Source: Isoetes taiwanensis (Eukaryota; Streptophyta; Lycopodiopsida; Isoetales; Isoetaceae). From it: a stretch of DNA of 64,000 nt. The translations under genes and the position numbers were made by a program. The notes under the pieces were generated by a model. It searched no databases. It saw only the letters and a list, made by a program, of their open reading frames with translations, and was not told the DNA's origin. Positions 1 to 12,315 of the stretch are shown here, piece after piece (within the stretch, counting starts at the first letter, position 1; each line of letters starts with the position of its first letter). The stretch spans positions 5,880,926-5,944,925 of the forward strand of contig JAJEKV010000038.1 in assembly GCA_021234155.1 (NCBI GenBank), given 5' to 3'.

Positions 1-143
1 AGTGCATGCTCTTTTCATATGTTCTCAATAGTCCTCATGGTGCCCTTATAAGGGCCTATACTCGCTCTTTGTCATAGATTCTTAGTGTCTTATTAGTGCC
101 TTTGAGAGCCCTCTGGCCATTTGCATTTTATGACCTTAGCTAT

Positions 144-1158
144 TGTTACAGGTGCTCCCAAGGGCATAGCCGGAATCGGGCCCTTGACGGACGTCCATGA
201 GCACGGGAGTACTGTTGGTCACGATTGCCGGGCAGTTGTGATTCAATGGGCCGTGTTGACTGTAATCAGTCTACGGTGACGGGATGCGGGGTAATTAGTT
301 ATAAAGGCTAGCGGCGGGTAATGGTCCGCTAGGGGGCGCTAATATTATTAATATTAGCGCGGCAAGAGCTAGCAGAGATTGATCGGGGCAGTGGACCCGT
401 AAACTTACATGGGTAACATTAGTTGTAATGTTAATGTAGGGCCCTAGGGGCAAATGGCATTTAAATGTAAGTTTAGAAGTTAGCTATGATTTTAATATGT
501 AATATTAAAATGACACGTGGCGTTTGTTGGTTCGATGGGTCTTGAACTGTGGTAAATTCGAAAGGGCTGAATCGTGGAACAGATCCGGGCTGCCAGATCT
601 TAAACCGGAGCTGTAATGCGTGGATTTGGATCGAACAAAGGCCTGATCTGGCCGGATTCATGCATGCAGGACTGTTGGTGAACTCAAAGATGAGTTCTAT
701 AAAGCCCAGAGGTCGAATTCAAAAAGATGAGAAACCGCGGTTTCTTGAGACTAGAAGCCGTTTACGCCTTTAATCGACATCGGTGGAATCGTGAATCAAA
801 ACTATGAGGTCGAATTGGATTCAAACTAATAGTGGGCTTTGAGGACCGGTCCATTACTCGCCAAGAAGTCGGATTGAATCGCACCCCATAGGGTCGGGTT
901 GCGGCCGATGAGCCGGGAAACCCGATCATAGGAGCGGTTTGACTCTGCCAAAAGGTCGATCCGGGTAAAGCCCCTGGTTGGTGCTAACCTCGGAGGGGTT
1001 TCTTAGAAGAAATCCGGGCTTGTGTTGGTGCTTTCTTAGCCGCAGTTTCGACAAGTCTAGCGGGGATCGGGGATCCATAGGGAGTGGGTGGTAGCTAGAT
1101 CGAAGGCCAATACGCTGGGCGGGGTTATTCAAAACGAAAAATTCTTGCCGTGATAACA
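144..1158 (+). repeat. 5' LTR
   Basis: 1015 bp, beginning TGTTACAG and ending AACA, matching 5942-6981 almost throughout. A TATA-like TTATAAAGG lies at 299-307 and probably marks the end of U3. The AT palindrome GCTAATATTATTAATATTAG follows at about 338. Short open frames seen here on either strand show no conserved domain. Confidence 0.93.
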
Positions 1159-1159
1159 A

Positions 1160-1173
1160 GGGTATCGTGAGCC
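1160..1173 (+). other. degenerate primer-binding site, initiator-Met tRNA type
   Basis: GGGTATCGTGAGCC starts two bases after the LTR end and resembles the usual plant TGGTATCAGAGC site complementary to initiator tRNA-Met, with a changed first base and a one-base expansion. The position is right; the match is imperfect. Confidence 0.5.
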
Positions 1174-1637
1174 TAATGGCTGAAATCAACACAATTGGAG
1201 ATGCCGGCTGGACCAACCGACGGTATGCTCGGTGCAACCGCCAGAAGACGGCATCATACGCTTCTCGGTGACATTCATCCGATGATGAATTGCCCGGTTC
1301 GAGATGGAGGGGTGGCACCCCCGTAAGCCGCTCGGCGCTTATTCCCGAAGGTGCCGACACGCAATCGCCGCAGTGCGGCTAATGTGAATGCCGGAACGCC
1401 TCGAGCAAAGTATCGAAAGGGTCCGGTAAACTTACCGACGAAAGTATGGGTCATATCAACCGGTTAACCGAGAACCGAACGAGATAAGGGCGTAACAAGC
1501 CAAGTTTCAGAAAACTCGGGTTGATACAGGGAAGCTTGCGTAAATGGGTCACCGGGGAAGGCCCGAGAACTCCGCTTGAGTAGCGTAGTAGAAGTTTCTG
1601 CAGGTGGTCAGCAGCCCCTCGCCTGGGGCAAGCCGGG

Positions 1638-3149
1638 GTGTTTCTCACGGGGTTGCACGACACGGACCTAGTCGCCCACCGGGGATTTAACACAGGGTTA
1701 GCCGGGGAACCAGCAGCTCAGAATGTTATAGAAGGCATTGCTCAGTCAGAAGAGTCCCTGGGGGAACTTTCTGAGGAAGAGATTAAATCTCTAGAGCGTG
1801 TGAAAATGCCAGATTTCTATGGCAAGGATGTAACTCCGGAGTAGGCAATGCGATGGTTCAACCAAATGAAACTATATTTTGCAGCCACGAAGAAGGGCGA
1901 GAATGCTCGACTTATGTATGCCACCCTGAAGCTGAAGGGACCGGCGGCTGCGTGGTGGGATATTCACACCGAGAATGGTCAGAAGCTGCGTACTTGGAGG
2001 GAATTTTGCCATTTATTCCGACAAGAGTATGCACCTCATTATGACCGGCGGCATGCGCTCATACAGCTGAAGGAGCTCACTCAGACCGGGTCTCTGTGGG
2101 ATTATGTGACGGAGCTCAGGGCGCTCTTTTCACGATTACCCGATATTACTGCAGGGATGCGCGTGGATCATTTTATAAATGGTCTACGGGATGCTAGCAT
2201 TCGTACGCATTTGCTGCAAGCAGAACCCGCTGACTTTGAGTTGGCTGTTGAGATGGCCAGGAAACTGGTGGGTAGGGAAGAATCCAAGAAGGCTCAAAAC
2301 ATTGCTAATTGGAAGGCAAAGAGGGCCGGAGGAAATTCCCAGGGATCTGCTCCTGCTAAGAAGCAGAAGAATGATCCGAAGGATAAGGATAAGGCCGCCG
2401 GGGGCAAGGCCAAAGATGGTGATGCTAAGACTGATAAACCTAAAGGGTGTTATCGTTGTGGGGCGGTCGGACATTTTGCCCGAGAATGCACAAAGCCTCG
2501 CAAGAAAGTTTTGGCCAGCACTGCGAAGGTAAATGATAAGCCGGAGGTAAAGGCATTATCAGTTATCGCTCGAGAAGAGATGGTAAGCCCTACTCCCCGT
2601 TCTTTTGCAGATAAAGTTATCAGATTGCTAGGTAGAATCAATGGTAGAAACGTGGTTGTTTTGGTTGATTCTGGAAGCACTCATAACTTTATTTCTGCAG
2701 ATCTAGCACAAGATCTGGGGCTGGAATTGAACGAGGTGACTCCGTACGTGATCGAGTCTGAGGCCGGGCCACAAACTCAGTATCACAATGAACAAGCACG
2801 GGGTGTTTGTTTGGAGTTGTTGGACAAGGAGTCCAAGGTTGTAACATCTATGTCTATAGATTTAGACATCGCTCAGTTGAAGCGATATGATGCCGTTTTA
2901 GACATGAAATGGTTACAGCAAGTTGAGCCACAGATTCTTTGGCCAACGCACACCTTAGTTTTCAATTTACAGTCAAAGGGAGTAGTTAGGGTTCAAGGTT
3001 TACCGCATGTAGAGCCTAGTAAGCTTATGTCAGCCACTCAGGCTAAAAAGGTTTTCAAAGTTAATACAAATGTTTTTTCTTTGATGTACTTGAGAAAAGA
3101 TGATTTGATTGTCAAATCGTGTAACTCATTGGTGGTTAACACCGGGTAA
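1638..3149 (+). pseudogene. gag-protease region of the chromovirus element
   Basis: Structural polyprotein plus aspartic protease. The capsid (retrotransposon gag) domain lies at about 1850-2290. A CCHC zinc knuckle (CYRCGAVGHFAREC) at 2448-2489 follows a lysine-rich linker. The protease motif DSGSTHNFI has its catalytic Asp at 2667-2669. The frame is continuous from 1638 except for TAG at 1842-1844, just before the capsid domain; the codon context suggests an ancestral Gln codon. No convincing ATG is visible before the stop, so the true start is unknown; the first ATG after it is 1848. The frame closes at 3147-3149, where RT continues in another frame, which implies a one-base indel near 3140-3148 or a lost frameshift signal. 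Confidence 0.88.
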
Positions 3150-3151
3150 AC

Positions 3152-4280
3152 TTTGAGGTAGACCAAAGATTAAAAGATCTTTTGCATGCCTTTAAGGATG
3201 TTTTCCCAGAAGAGTTACCGGAGGGACCACCACCCTCCCAGGGTGTCGAGCACGAAATTGGGCTTGAACCTGGGGTCAAGCCCATGGCACGTGCTCCCTA
3301 CCGATTAAGTCCTCTAGAACTTGAAGAGGTTAAAAAGCAAGTGAGGGAACTGTTAATTAAAGGTTTTGTACGACCAAGTAAATCACCTTTTGCGAGTCCA
3401 GTTTTACTTGTTAAGAAGAAGGACGGTACTATGCGGATATGCATAGATTACCGGGCACTTAACAAGGCAACCGTAAAGGATAGATATCCTTTACCCCGGG
3501 TCGATGATATTCTGGATCATCTTGGGGGTGCCAAATGGTTTACCAAGATTGACCTCCGTAGTGGATATCATCAGATTAGGATTCGGGAAGGGGACGAACC
3601 TAAGACTGCGTTCAGAACTCATCAGGGACATTATGAGTTCCTGGTTATGCCGTTTGGGCTCACGAATGCGCCCGCAACCTTTATGCGGCTAATGAATCAA
3701 GTGTTCTCTGAGCAGTTGGACAAATTTGTCGAGGTCTTTTTAGATGATATTCTCATCTATTCGCAAACTGTCGAAGAAGAACACGTTCTTCGGGTGTTGC
3801 GGGACCATAAGCTCTTTGCTAAGATTTCCAAATGTGATTTCTTTAAGCAACGAGTGGCTTATTTGGGACATATACTGTCTGGTGACGGTGTATCCCCAGA
3901 TCCCGCTAAGGTACAAGTGGTACAGCAATGGCTTCCGCCGGAAAATGTAACAGAGTTACGCAGTTTTCTGGGATTAGCCACGTATTACCGTAAATTTGTA
4001 CCTAAATTTTCTAAAGTTGTTGCTCCTCTCACTGATCTTTTGAAGAAAGATCGCGATTTTGTGTGGGGGAGAGAGCAGCAAGAGGCGTTTCGGCGCATTA
4101 AGGATTTGCTAGTGAGCAGTCCGGTGCTAAAAGTGCCCGATTTGAATCAGGCATTTGAGGTCTATACTGACGCAGGGTCATGTAGTGGCTTATGAAAGTC
4201 GAAAACTAAGTCCTGCGGAAAGGAATTATGCAACTTATGAGCAAGAGTTGCTGGCTATTGTGCATGCGTTAAAGACGTAG
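3152..4280 (+). pseudogene. reverse transcriptase and partial RNase H
   Basis: RT copies element RNA into DNA. Motifs occur in order: [20 protein letters not shown], then [11 protein letters not shown], the FGLTNAP block, and the catalytic FLDD at 3737-3748, followed by the thumb/connection [13 protein letters not shown] and [15 protein letters not shown]. RNase H starts with FEVYTDA near 4155 and is then broken: the frame closes at 4195 and the downstream piece ([11 protein letters not shown], from 4182) is in another frame, with the residues normally between them missing. A further in-frame TAG lies at 4278-4280, where a Trp is usual in this family. A few residues also seem missing just after FLDDILIYS. 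The open frame from 3152 begins without an ATG, as expected for an internal polyprotein domain. Confidence 0.9.
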
Positions 4281-5905
4281 AGGCACTACTTGCGTAGTGG
4301 GACGAGCCAAGAGCCGCGTAAGTTTATCGTCTATACTGACCATAAACCGTTAAGGTTCTTGCAAAGTCAAGCCGAAATTAGCCCGAGACAGGCTAGGTGG
4401 CTGGATTTCCTCCATGAGTTCCATTTTTCCATTGAGCATACGCCGGGCAAAAATAACCCAGTTGCCGATGCATTATCAAGGGTTAAGCATATTAATACCT
4501 TGACGACTTTGGAAAGTGATCTTATACAAAAGATCAAGGATGCATATCCCGAGGATCAGCAAGATCCGGCAATGGTCAAGCTCGGGGAGCTGTGGACTGA
4601 GCAAGAGGGTTTGCATTTCTATAAGGGGAGGATTTATGTTCCTTCGAGTGGAGACCTTAGGGAGTCAATTCTACGTGAGCACCATGACACTCCACAAGCT
4701 GGGCATGGAGGTGAATGGAAGACGTATGAGTTGGTTAAGAGGTTCTACTACTGGCCAGAGTTGCAAGATCGAGTCAGGGACTTGGTCAGTCACTGTTTGG
4801 TGTGTCAAGCGGTGAAGGCGGATCATGGAAAAACTCCGGGATTGTTACAACCTCTCCCTATACCAAATGAACGCTGGGAAAGCGTGAGTATGGACTTCAT
4901 AGTCGCATTACCTAGAACTGCTAGGCAACATACTCAGATTTTGGTAGTAGTGGATCGGTTAACCAAATATGCTAAGTTTATAGCATTGAAAGGGGAGGCT
5001 ACGGGGCATGACGTAGCAGTTGCCTATATGCAAAACATATTTCCAACTTTTGGACTTCCCTTATCTATTGTAAGTGATCGAGATACTAAGTTCACGGGTC
5101 ACTTCTGGAGGGACTTCATGAAAGGATTGAGGATCCGATTATACATGAGTAGTGGTAATCATCCACAAACGGATGGACAAACTGAGCGTATAAACATGAT
5201 CTTGGAGGACATGTTGCGAAGTTTTGTCCATGAGAAGCAGTCTAGATGGGAAGATTATCTACCCTACCTAGAGTTTGCGTATAATAATAGCCATCACACG
5301 GGGATTCGGATGACTCCCTTTGTGGCTATGATGGGCCGGAACCCAAGGGCTTATTCTGGGATGCATAAGTACCTTAGAACCGAAGTTGCAGTACACATGC
5401 TGCATGATATGGATGCAATCCTGCGGCAGTGCAAGCAAGCATTGCGAAAAGCTCAAGATAGGGCACGAGCGTCTGCTAATCAGCATAGACGAGATATTTC
5501 TTATGCGGAAGGTGATTACGTGTTTTTACGAGTCGTTTATCCTTCGGCACTAAGAATGAACACATTGCGGCCTTTAACCAAAGGTCGGGTGCCTAAACTT
5601 ACTCCGCGGTATGCTGGGCCTTTTAGGATACGAGTTGAACTTACCACAGGAAGTAGGGATCCATCCTGTGTTTCATGTAAGTCAGTTGAAGAGGGCTATA
5701 CTGGATACCGCTAACGTGGTTAGTCCGCAAAGTATACCGATCGCCTTAAACTCCTCAGAACGCCCGTGAACGTCTTTTAGATAAAAGAGTTCGGCAGCTT
5801 CTAAATAGGGATGTGGTAGAACATCCGTTTGATGGTGGACCCGGTCTCGAGGATGCCACCGGGAGGCGGAGGAATTTGTGCGCAGATTCCCTCATCTAAA
5901 GGATC
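4281..5905 (+). pseudogene. RNase H end, integrase and chromodomain-like tail
   Basis: The end of RNase H (YTDHKPLRFL, ADALSR) is followed by the integrase HHCC zinc-binding region (from about 4680, ending in HCLVCQ) and the catalytic core. The first Asp is in MDFIVALP (about 4895), the second in SDRDTKF (about 5075), and the Glu in TERINMILEDM (about 5185), so the DDE triad is present. After about 5630 the frame shifts. The continuation in another frame reads FHVSQLKRAI and then a decayed chromodomain-like stretch ending RFPHLKDQP near 5905, only 20 bp before the polypurine tract. The chromodomain-like end is why I place the element among chromoviruses. Confidence 0.87.
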
Positions 5906-5924
5906 AACCTTGAGGGCAAGGTCC

Positions 5925-5941
5925 AAAAAGGAGGGGAGGAA
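5925..5941 (+). other. polypurine tract
   Basis: AAAAAGGAGGGGAGGAA, all purine, directly abuts the 3' LTR start at 5942. This is the expected plus-strand primer position for an LTR retrotransposon. Confidence 0.85.
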
Positions 5942-6981
5942 TGTTACAGTGCTCCCAAGGGCATAGCCGAATCGGGCCCTTGACGGACGTCCATGAGCAC
6001 GGAGTACCGCTTGGTCACGGTTGTTAGGGCGCTTGTGATTCAATGGGCCGTGTTGATCGTAATCGATCTACCTGGCGATTGGATCTTGGGTAATTAGTTA
6101 TAAAGGCTAGCGGCGGGTAATGGTCCGCTAGGGGGTGCTAATATTATTAATATTATTAGCCGGCAAGAGCTAGCGTGAGATTGATCGAGCAAGGACCCAG
6201 AAACTTACATGGGTAACATTAGTTGTAATGTTAATGTAGGGCCCCTAGGGGCAAATGGCATTTAAATGTAAGTTTAGAAGTTAGCTATGGTTTTAATATG
6301 TAATATTAAAATGACACGTGGCGTTTGTTGGTTCAATGGGTCTTGAACTGTGGTAAATTCGAAAGGGCTGAATCGTTGCTTGAACAAACAAGAAAAAAAA
6401 AGTAACCGAACAGTCCCGCCGCCGATCTTAAAACCGGAGCTGTAGTCGTGGATTTGGATCGAACAAAGGCCTGATCTGGCGGATTCATGCATCAGGATGT
6501 TGGTGAACTCAAAGATGAGTTCTATAAAGCCAGTGAGGTCGAATTCAAGCGTCTGCAGAAACCGTGTTCTTGAGACTAGAAGCCGTTTACGCCTTTAATC
6601 GATTCATCGTGGAATTAGCGTGAATCAAGCTATGAGGTCGGAATTGGATTCAAAACTAATAGTGGGCTTTGAGGACAGTCACATTCTTGCCAAGAAGTCG
6701 GATTGAATCGGACCCATAGGGTCGGGTTGCCGAGGGAGCCGGGAAACCGATCATAGGGCTTGGTTTGACTACGCCAAAAGGTCGATCTGGGTAAAGCCCT
6801 GGTTGGTGCTAACCTCAGAGGGGTTTCTTAGAAGAAATCCGGGCTTGTGTTGGTGCTTTCTTAGCCGCAAGTCGACAAGTCTAGCGCGGGGGTTCAGGGA
6901 TCCATAGGAGTGGGTGGTAGCTAGACGGCGTCAATACGCGGGCGGGGGTTATTCGAAACGAAAAATTCTTGCCGTATAACA
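5942..6981 (+). repeat. 3' LTR
   Basis: 1040-bp partner of 144-1158. The TATA-like TTATAAAGG recurs at 6098-6106. An A-rich insertion or replacement near 6376-6420 and scattered changes distinguish it from the 5' LTR. It is followed by the target duplication GCTAT at 6982-6986. Confidence 0.93.
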
Positions 6982-6986
6982 GCTAT

Positions 6987-8192
6987 TTTGTCTCGTTTTG
7001 CTCTATTCATCTATTCTCAATCCCTTTTTCCATCCATTTCATTCTCGTCTCTTGTTTGTCTTCTTTCACCCTACGTTTATTCCTTTCTTATTCCTTGAAA
7101 ACATCTTTGCTCGGCTATTGTCTTCACTCCGTGTAACGGTCCTAGCCCTTTGGAGGCCAGTATTTGTACATATTTATACATAATACATTTATTTGATACT
7201 AAGGATATATGCATGGCATATATCTATTAAGCAAAGGGTTTTCAAAAAGAGGGATTTTTTAAAGAGGGCTTTTTGGAACGTGACTGATTTGCAAGAGAGT
7301 TTTGGAGCTGTGTGGTGCTGAGGAGGAGGCCAGAGGAAGATTGCATCGGAGCTTGAAGAGCCCGCATCAAATCTTCTTCTTTCCTATGGGGTTTGGTTTT
7401 AATTGATGGGATTCTATGCGATTGCATATATGCTGTCAAGATTAGAGATTTATAAGGTTATGTGTGATTGATGGGGACTCCGAAAGTTATTATTCTATAA
7501 AGCTTTATTATGAATTCATGTGAGGCAAAGTTTGTGTTAATAAAACTGTGAAGGTCAACACACAGAATCGGAAATGCAAGTGGGCATGGAAGAATCAATC
7601 CATGATTGTCAGGAAATAGTTAGATTTACAGAATAAAGTGTTAGGATGGTTATGAAGTTTCTGCACTACAGGAACAAGTCGAAATTGCAAGGAAAGAGCC
7701 GATTTGGACTGCTAATGAGCCGATTTGGGACTGAGAAGTATCGATTTGCCTGGGAATGATAGAATAAGAGACTTGTACACTAGTTTTAGACTATCAGGTT
7801 GGGCTCGGATTCAAAGCAAAATGCCAAAATTGCTTATAAAGAGCCGAAATTGGGTTGGAAATGGTCGACTTGGGTTGGAAATGCTCCGATTTGGAGAATC
7901 GATGCCAGAATGTTGCTCTGCCATTATTTTTCTAGGGCTGCCCTTGTTGAATCTCCTTGGCTAACAGGTTAACAGGGGCAAGTTTAGGACCTCCAAATTC
8001 TGTAAGGGGAATTACTCCTTGAATACTCTGCTATGGATAATCAACACTAAGAAAAAAGGAAAAAAACTTGTGCTTAAGGCATAAAACATTACACAAGTAC
8101 CATTAGATTGAGTACACAATCAATTCTCTTATATTCAAAGATGAGGCAGATTACATCTGTGATATGAAGGAGATATTTGAATACAGAGTTAA
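6987..8192. other. gene-free sequence
   Basis: No conserved protein or RNA seen. The first 200 bases are pyrimidine-rich and continue the sequence at 1-138, so the retrotransposon landed in an older non-coding sequence. Around 7690-7900 short AGCCGATTTGG-like motifs recur without clear periodicity. Confidence 0.5.
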
Positions 8193-8440
8193 GATCCCCA
8201 ACCAGTAATAACTTCTGCAAATTTTGAAGGGCAATTTCTCTTTTGGACTCAAGATTATGATCCCCAACCAAGAGATGTACCATAATGTTGCAATGCAAAT
8301 TCTATTGTTAGAGCACCAATTTGAGATCCCAACCACAATGTTAATAAGTATACTGCAACTTCTGAAACACAAGGTTGAAAATCCCCAATCAAATAACAAA
8401 TACTGCCACTTATTGTTTAAACCTTCCCTCAAAACTCATC
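8193..8440. repeat. degenerate 66-bp tandem repeat, about four units
   Basis: GATCCCCAACCA-like words recur at 8193, 8259, 8325 and about 8380 (spacing 66, 66, 55), each followed by an AT-rich stretch containing CTGCAA or TGCAA. Units are diverged. Confidence 0.6.
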
Positions 8441-8444
8441 ATAT

Positions 8445-8733
8445 CTGATCTGCTCCAAACAAAACTGAATTTTTAGACCAAGGTGAACTCGTTTCTGGCT
8501 GCATCTCTGCCATCAAAATACATGTACAAAACTAAATTGGGTTTTCTGTTTATGAACCTGTTGGGATAATCAGATAAAGTTGTTCAATCTACTCCAAACA
8601 AAACTGTATTTTTAGCCTGAGATAAAATTGTTTCTGCATGCATCTCTGCCATCAAATTACAAATGGAACTGGATTCTCTGTTTATAGAATACTGAACCTA
8701 TTGTGATAATCAAAGGAAAGTTGTTTGATCTAC
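8445..8733. repeat. two-copy tandem duplication, about 139 bp
   Basis: The CTCCAAACAAAACTG block, CATCTCTGCCATCAAA, a TTCTCTGTTTAT block and a GATAATCA..AAAGTTGTT end occur in order twice, from about 8445 and about 8584. A third copy starts at 8727 and stops. Confidence 0.7.
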
Positions 8734-9804
8734 CCTTGAAGAAGCTGACCCATCTTTCTTCAAATTTTCCCTTCTTCTAGCTTGTCATTGCATCACTGTC
8801 GCCCCAAATTGCGCCTTCTTCCTCACCGTTTTCCAATTATCTCTCCTATTATGGTGGGATATTTGCCACGGGTGAAAGAACAAGGAATCGGCATAACAAG
8901 GCCCTAAATCAGAGGTAAACATGACGGATTTCTATGGAGGGATGTGGTGAAGGGCAAGTTTTTTTTTCAGATCTAGGGTTTTGCCAAGACTTCAGCTCGC
9001 CAAGGAAACGAAGCCTCAACTCCCTTTTTTTTTCCCATCACGTTGAACATTAGCCTTGTCACTTGAGATTTCTTTTTTTTTTTCCCCTTCTTACTTATCA
9101 AAGATAAGGCTTGGCTATTGGATCCAGGTCTTGTGGAGGAAGATGATTGGAATTCAATGGTCATAGCAGGTTTGGAATGTTGACTCAGACGCAATTTTTG
9201 GGAATGTAACAGGACAATTAATAAGACATGAACAGGAGAGGCAGTCTATATGTGTGAGATAATTTGGAGACTGGAAGATAACTCACAATATCCCAGCATA
9301 ATAAGAGAAATAAAAAAAACAATGCGATCTTCTGCACTCACCTTTTGCGCATCAAAATCTTGCATGACCACTACTTGGACAGGAATACCTTCGACTAGCT
9401 GGCACATGTCCATCCTCCAACAACCTATAGTGTAGAGATCTTCACAGTTATTGCTCACCGTTGGCAATGTTGCCAAGGGCAACATTTATGCCCCAAAAAC
9501 AGTAGCTGGTCTCTTCAGCCACCACAGACATGCTTGCAGCCCAAAGAATTCTACAACACCACCGTAATATCTCAAGCTCCTTTGGTACTTTGCCTCATAC
9601 TAAGAATATAAGTCGATTGTGTACTTTATTATGCACTTTGAACTGGAAGGAAAATTTTGCAACTGCTAATGTGAAATTGGAGGAGAAATACTGCAGGAAT
9701 GGTGCACTTTGACTTGGTAGGAGAATAATGCATTCGCTACTAAAACAGAAGCAACATTCTGAAATCTTCAGAAGTTATGAGAAGACCTTCAATAATCCAC
9801 AGCC
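8734..9804. other. gene-free sequence
   Basis: No recognisable coding or RNA feature. Contains T/A homopolymer runs near 8960-9090. Open frames here are short and lack conserved motifs. Confidence 0.45.
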
Positions 9805-10450
9805 TCCATGAATCAATAACATGCCAAGGCGAAAAGAAACGATTGTAAGATGACCTGCATATAAAAAGTGGTGATGAAATGGAAATGTGAGTATAAGAAG
9901 GGTGTTCCTGCATGGCCCATGAATAGGGTTAGCATGATAATCTTCCAAAAGTAATATGTCCGTTCATGATTCAGTTCACATGCCAAGATGGAGAAGTATG
10001 ATTAGCATGTTGAGGCGATCTGCATGTGGAAATGTGATGATGAAATGGAGACATGAATATAAGAAGGATGCTCCTGCATGGCCTATGAATAGGGTTAGCA
10101 ACATATTGTCCTAGCATAATGTGTTTCTTCACGATTCAATCCCATGCCAAAATGGAAAAATATGATTGGCACGTCGAGATGACCTGCATGTGGAGAAGTG
10201 GAGATGAAGTGGGAAGATGATGACAAAACAGATGTTCCTGCATGGCCCATAAAAGGTTAGCATATAATTATCCCCTTTGAGTAATGTGCCCCTGGCCTAT
10301 ATGGAGCAGTAAGACATGCTCCTTGTAGACGAAAGTGGGTAACACAATTGATATTTCTCGGCAAATGATATGGAGAAAATATGGGTGTACGCCAGATGTT
10401 CCTGCATATACCATGTATGGATTAACATGAACCTTGAACTTCAAAAATAC
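9805..10450. repeat. 165-174-bp tandem repeat, about four diverged units
   Basis: GACCTGCAT-like words at 9852, 10017 and 10191, and GTTCCTGCATGGCCCAT-like words near 9905, 10070, 10233 and 10398, keep order and spacing. The last unit is the most diverged. Nothing coding is seen from here to 10794. Confidence 0.7.
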
Positions 10451-10794
10451 CATCCGCACACCAATTATTCTCACTTTCCTGCACCTAAAATTGACTGTTA
10501 ATAACATCTTCCAAACACATAAGATCAGAATATATGAAGGATAAATAATATGCCCCAAATTTATGCACTTATGTTTCCGCATTACTTGTTGCAGCAGACT
10601 TACCACAAAACTAACACTCGACTAGATTACTACTACAATTTGAACATGACAGCATAATACTAAACTATTGCAACTAGCCTATATTACCACAATAAATACT
10701 TTACATAATTCTACTTAACATGCACATTCTTAGTTACCTAGCATGACAACCTAAGGACTCAACTTTTTAAACCTATCTTACCAATCCAACCGTT

Positions 10795-12315
10795 TAAGGC
10801 CAATACTTCTTCAAATGCAAGGCATTGTGTGGATTTGGCAATTCTACAATATCCATAGTTTGCAACGTGTATAAATGTGTTCCCCAACAACTCCTTTCAC
10901 AATAAATGGACCTTCCCAAAGGTGATCGAACTTGGAAGCTATCTTCTCCTTTTTGACATTCCATTTTAAAACCAAATCTCCAGGCTCAAAGTTACCCTGA
11001 AATCTCTGCTTTTGGGCTTGTGCTGCCACATCTTTTGTCTTTTTATGCCAATTCACTTGCTCAGCCTGTAATCTATCCTCTTCTAACTTAAGGAGCTGGT
11101 TCAATCGGTCTTCCAGAGCTTCCTTTTGTGGAACCACAAGTGTACAAGCTACCTTTAGAGTAGGTATAATCATATCTATTGACAATATGGCTTCTTTTCC
11201 ATATACTAACTCATAGGGCGTAAAACCAGTAGCCACTTTAACAGTGGTTCTATATGCCCAAAGGGCATTAGTTAACATTAAATGCCAGTTCCTTTTAGAT
11301 GCATCAATCATCTTCTGAAGGATAGATTTAAGTACCTTATTGGTGGACTCCGCTTGCCCATTATCCTTGGGGTAATATGCACTACTTTTGACATGTTTAA
11401 GCCTTAACCTGGAAGTAAGCTCGCGAATGGTATCGTTTATGAATGGAGAACCACGATCTGTGAGTAGTTTCTTTTGTACACCATATCTGCAGCAGATTTC
11501 AGTATAAATGAACTTTGTTGTTGTGTTAGCATTAGCATTCCTGAGCGGCATAGCTTCTGTCCATTCCGTAAAAAGGTCAGTAGCTACCAGCACAAATTCA
11601 TGCAGATTAGATGAGGGTGCGTTTATGGGCCCAATGAAATCCAAACCCCAAATCTAAAAGAAGCTGGAGATAATATCAGAACTAAAGGCGAAGCCAACAA
11701 CTTTTTCTTCCCAAATACCTGACATTGGTGACATCGTTTGATATATTCGTGACAATCTACAAATATAGAAGGCCAATAGTACCCTGCCCGTAGTATCTTT
11801 TTAGCAGTAGCATCCGAAGCAAAATGCCCCCCACAAACACCTGCATGACATTCATTAAGCACAATAAGTTGTTCACTCTCATCCATACACCTTAATAAGA
11901 TTCCATCCCTGTTAATCCTGCAAAGAAATTCTCCAATCATCACGTGAATAAGCGAATCCACCTTGAATTTTTTTGCTGCTGCTGCAAACATCTCAGTTGG
12001 AAGGGATTGTGTCACTAGATAGTTCTTAATGGAGGCCATCCAAGAATCGCTTGCCGCAATAAAAAATTGTTCCACCTCAGGGCATGATGTTGGCTGTACT
12101 TCCTCGTCAGAAATCTGATCCTCTAGTTCCTCATGATCAAAGAAGGCATGTGGTAAATAGGAACTAGGGTCTATAACCCTAATCAAGGTTTGAATTTTCA
12201 TATCATATTCCTGTAATTTAACAGCCCACTTATGCCACTTAACTTTCTTCACATCCTTACCAAAACGCAAAGGCAGCGGGTTATGTTTCATATGCACCAC
12301 TATTTCATGGCCAGC
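10795..12315 (-). pseudogene. integrase of the Tat-like element
   Basis: The HHCC zinc domain (ending IKRCHQCQVFGKK) is followed by the core with MDFIGPINAPS (Asp), LLTDRGSPFIND (Asp) and NGQAESTNKVL (Glu), so the DDE triad is present. The frame shifts at about 11640, between the zinc and core domains, and again at about 10870. The last frame ends NALHLKKYWP and then TAA at 10795-10797, the usual gypsy integrase C-terminal pattern. The upstream part joins the RNase H remnant. Confidence 0.87.

Larger units (their letters stand above)
144..6981 (+). mobile_element. Ty3/gypsy chromovirus-type LTR retrotransposon, complete but coding-dead
   Basis: Two long direct repeats (144-1158 and 5942-6981) start TGTTACAG and end AACA. 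They flank gag, protease, reverse transcriptase, RNase H and integrase in Ty3/gypsy order, with a degenerate chromodomain-like tail. The 5 bases before the left LTR (139-143, GCTAT) are repeated just after the right LTR (6982-6986), so this is a single insertion with its target duplication intact. A primer-binding-like site follows the left LTR and a 17-nt polypurine tract precedes the right one. The reading frame is broken by in-frame stops, two or more frameshifts and an internal RNase H deletion, so it could move only with proteins from another copy. The two LTRs differ by many substitutions and an indel near 6376-6420, so the insertion is not recent. The flanks read continuously across the insertion. 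Confidence 0.95.

Noticed and set aside
926-1693. minus-strand open frames across the 5' LTR and leader
   Set aside because: No domain, and the LTR part is not preserved in the 3' LTR copy.
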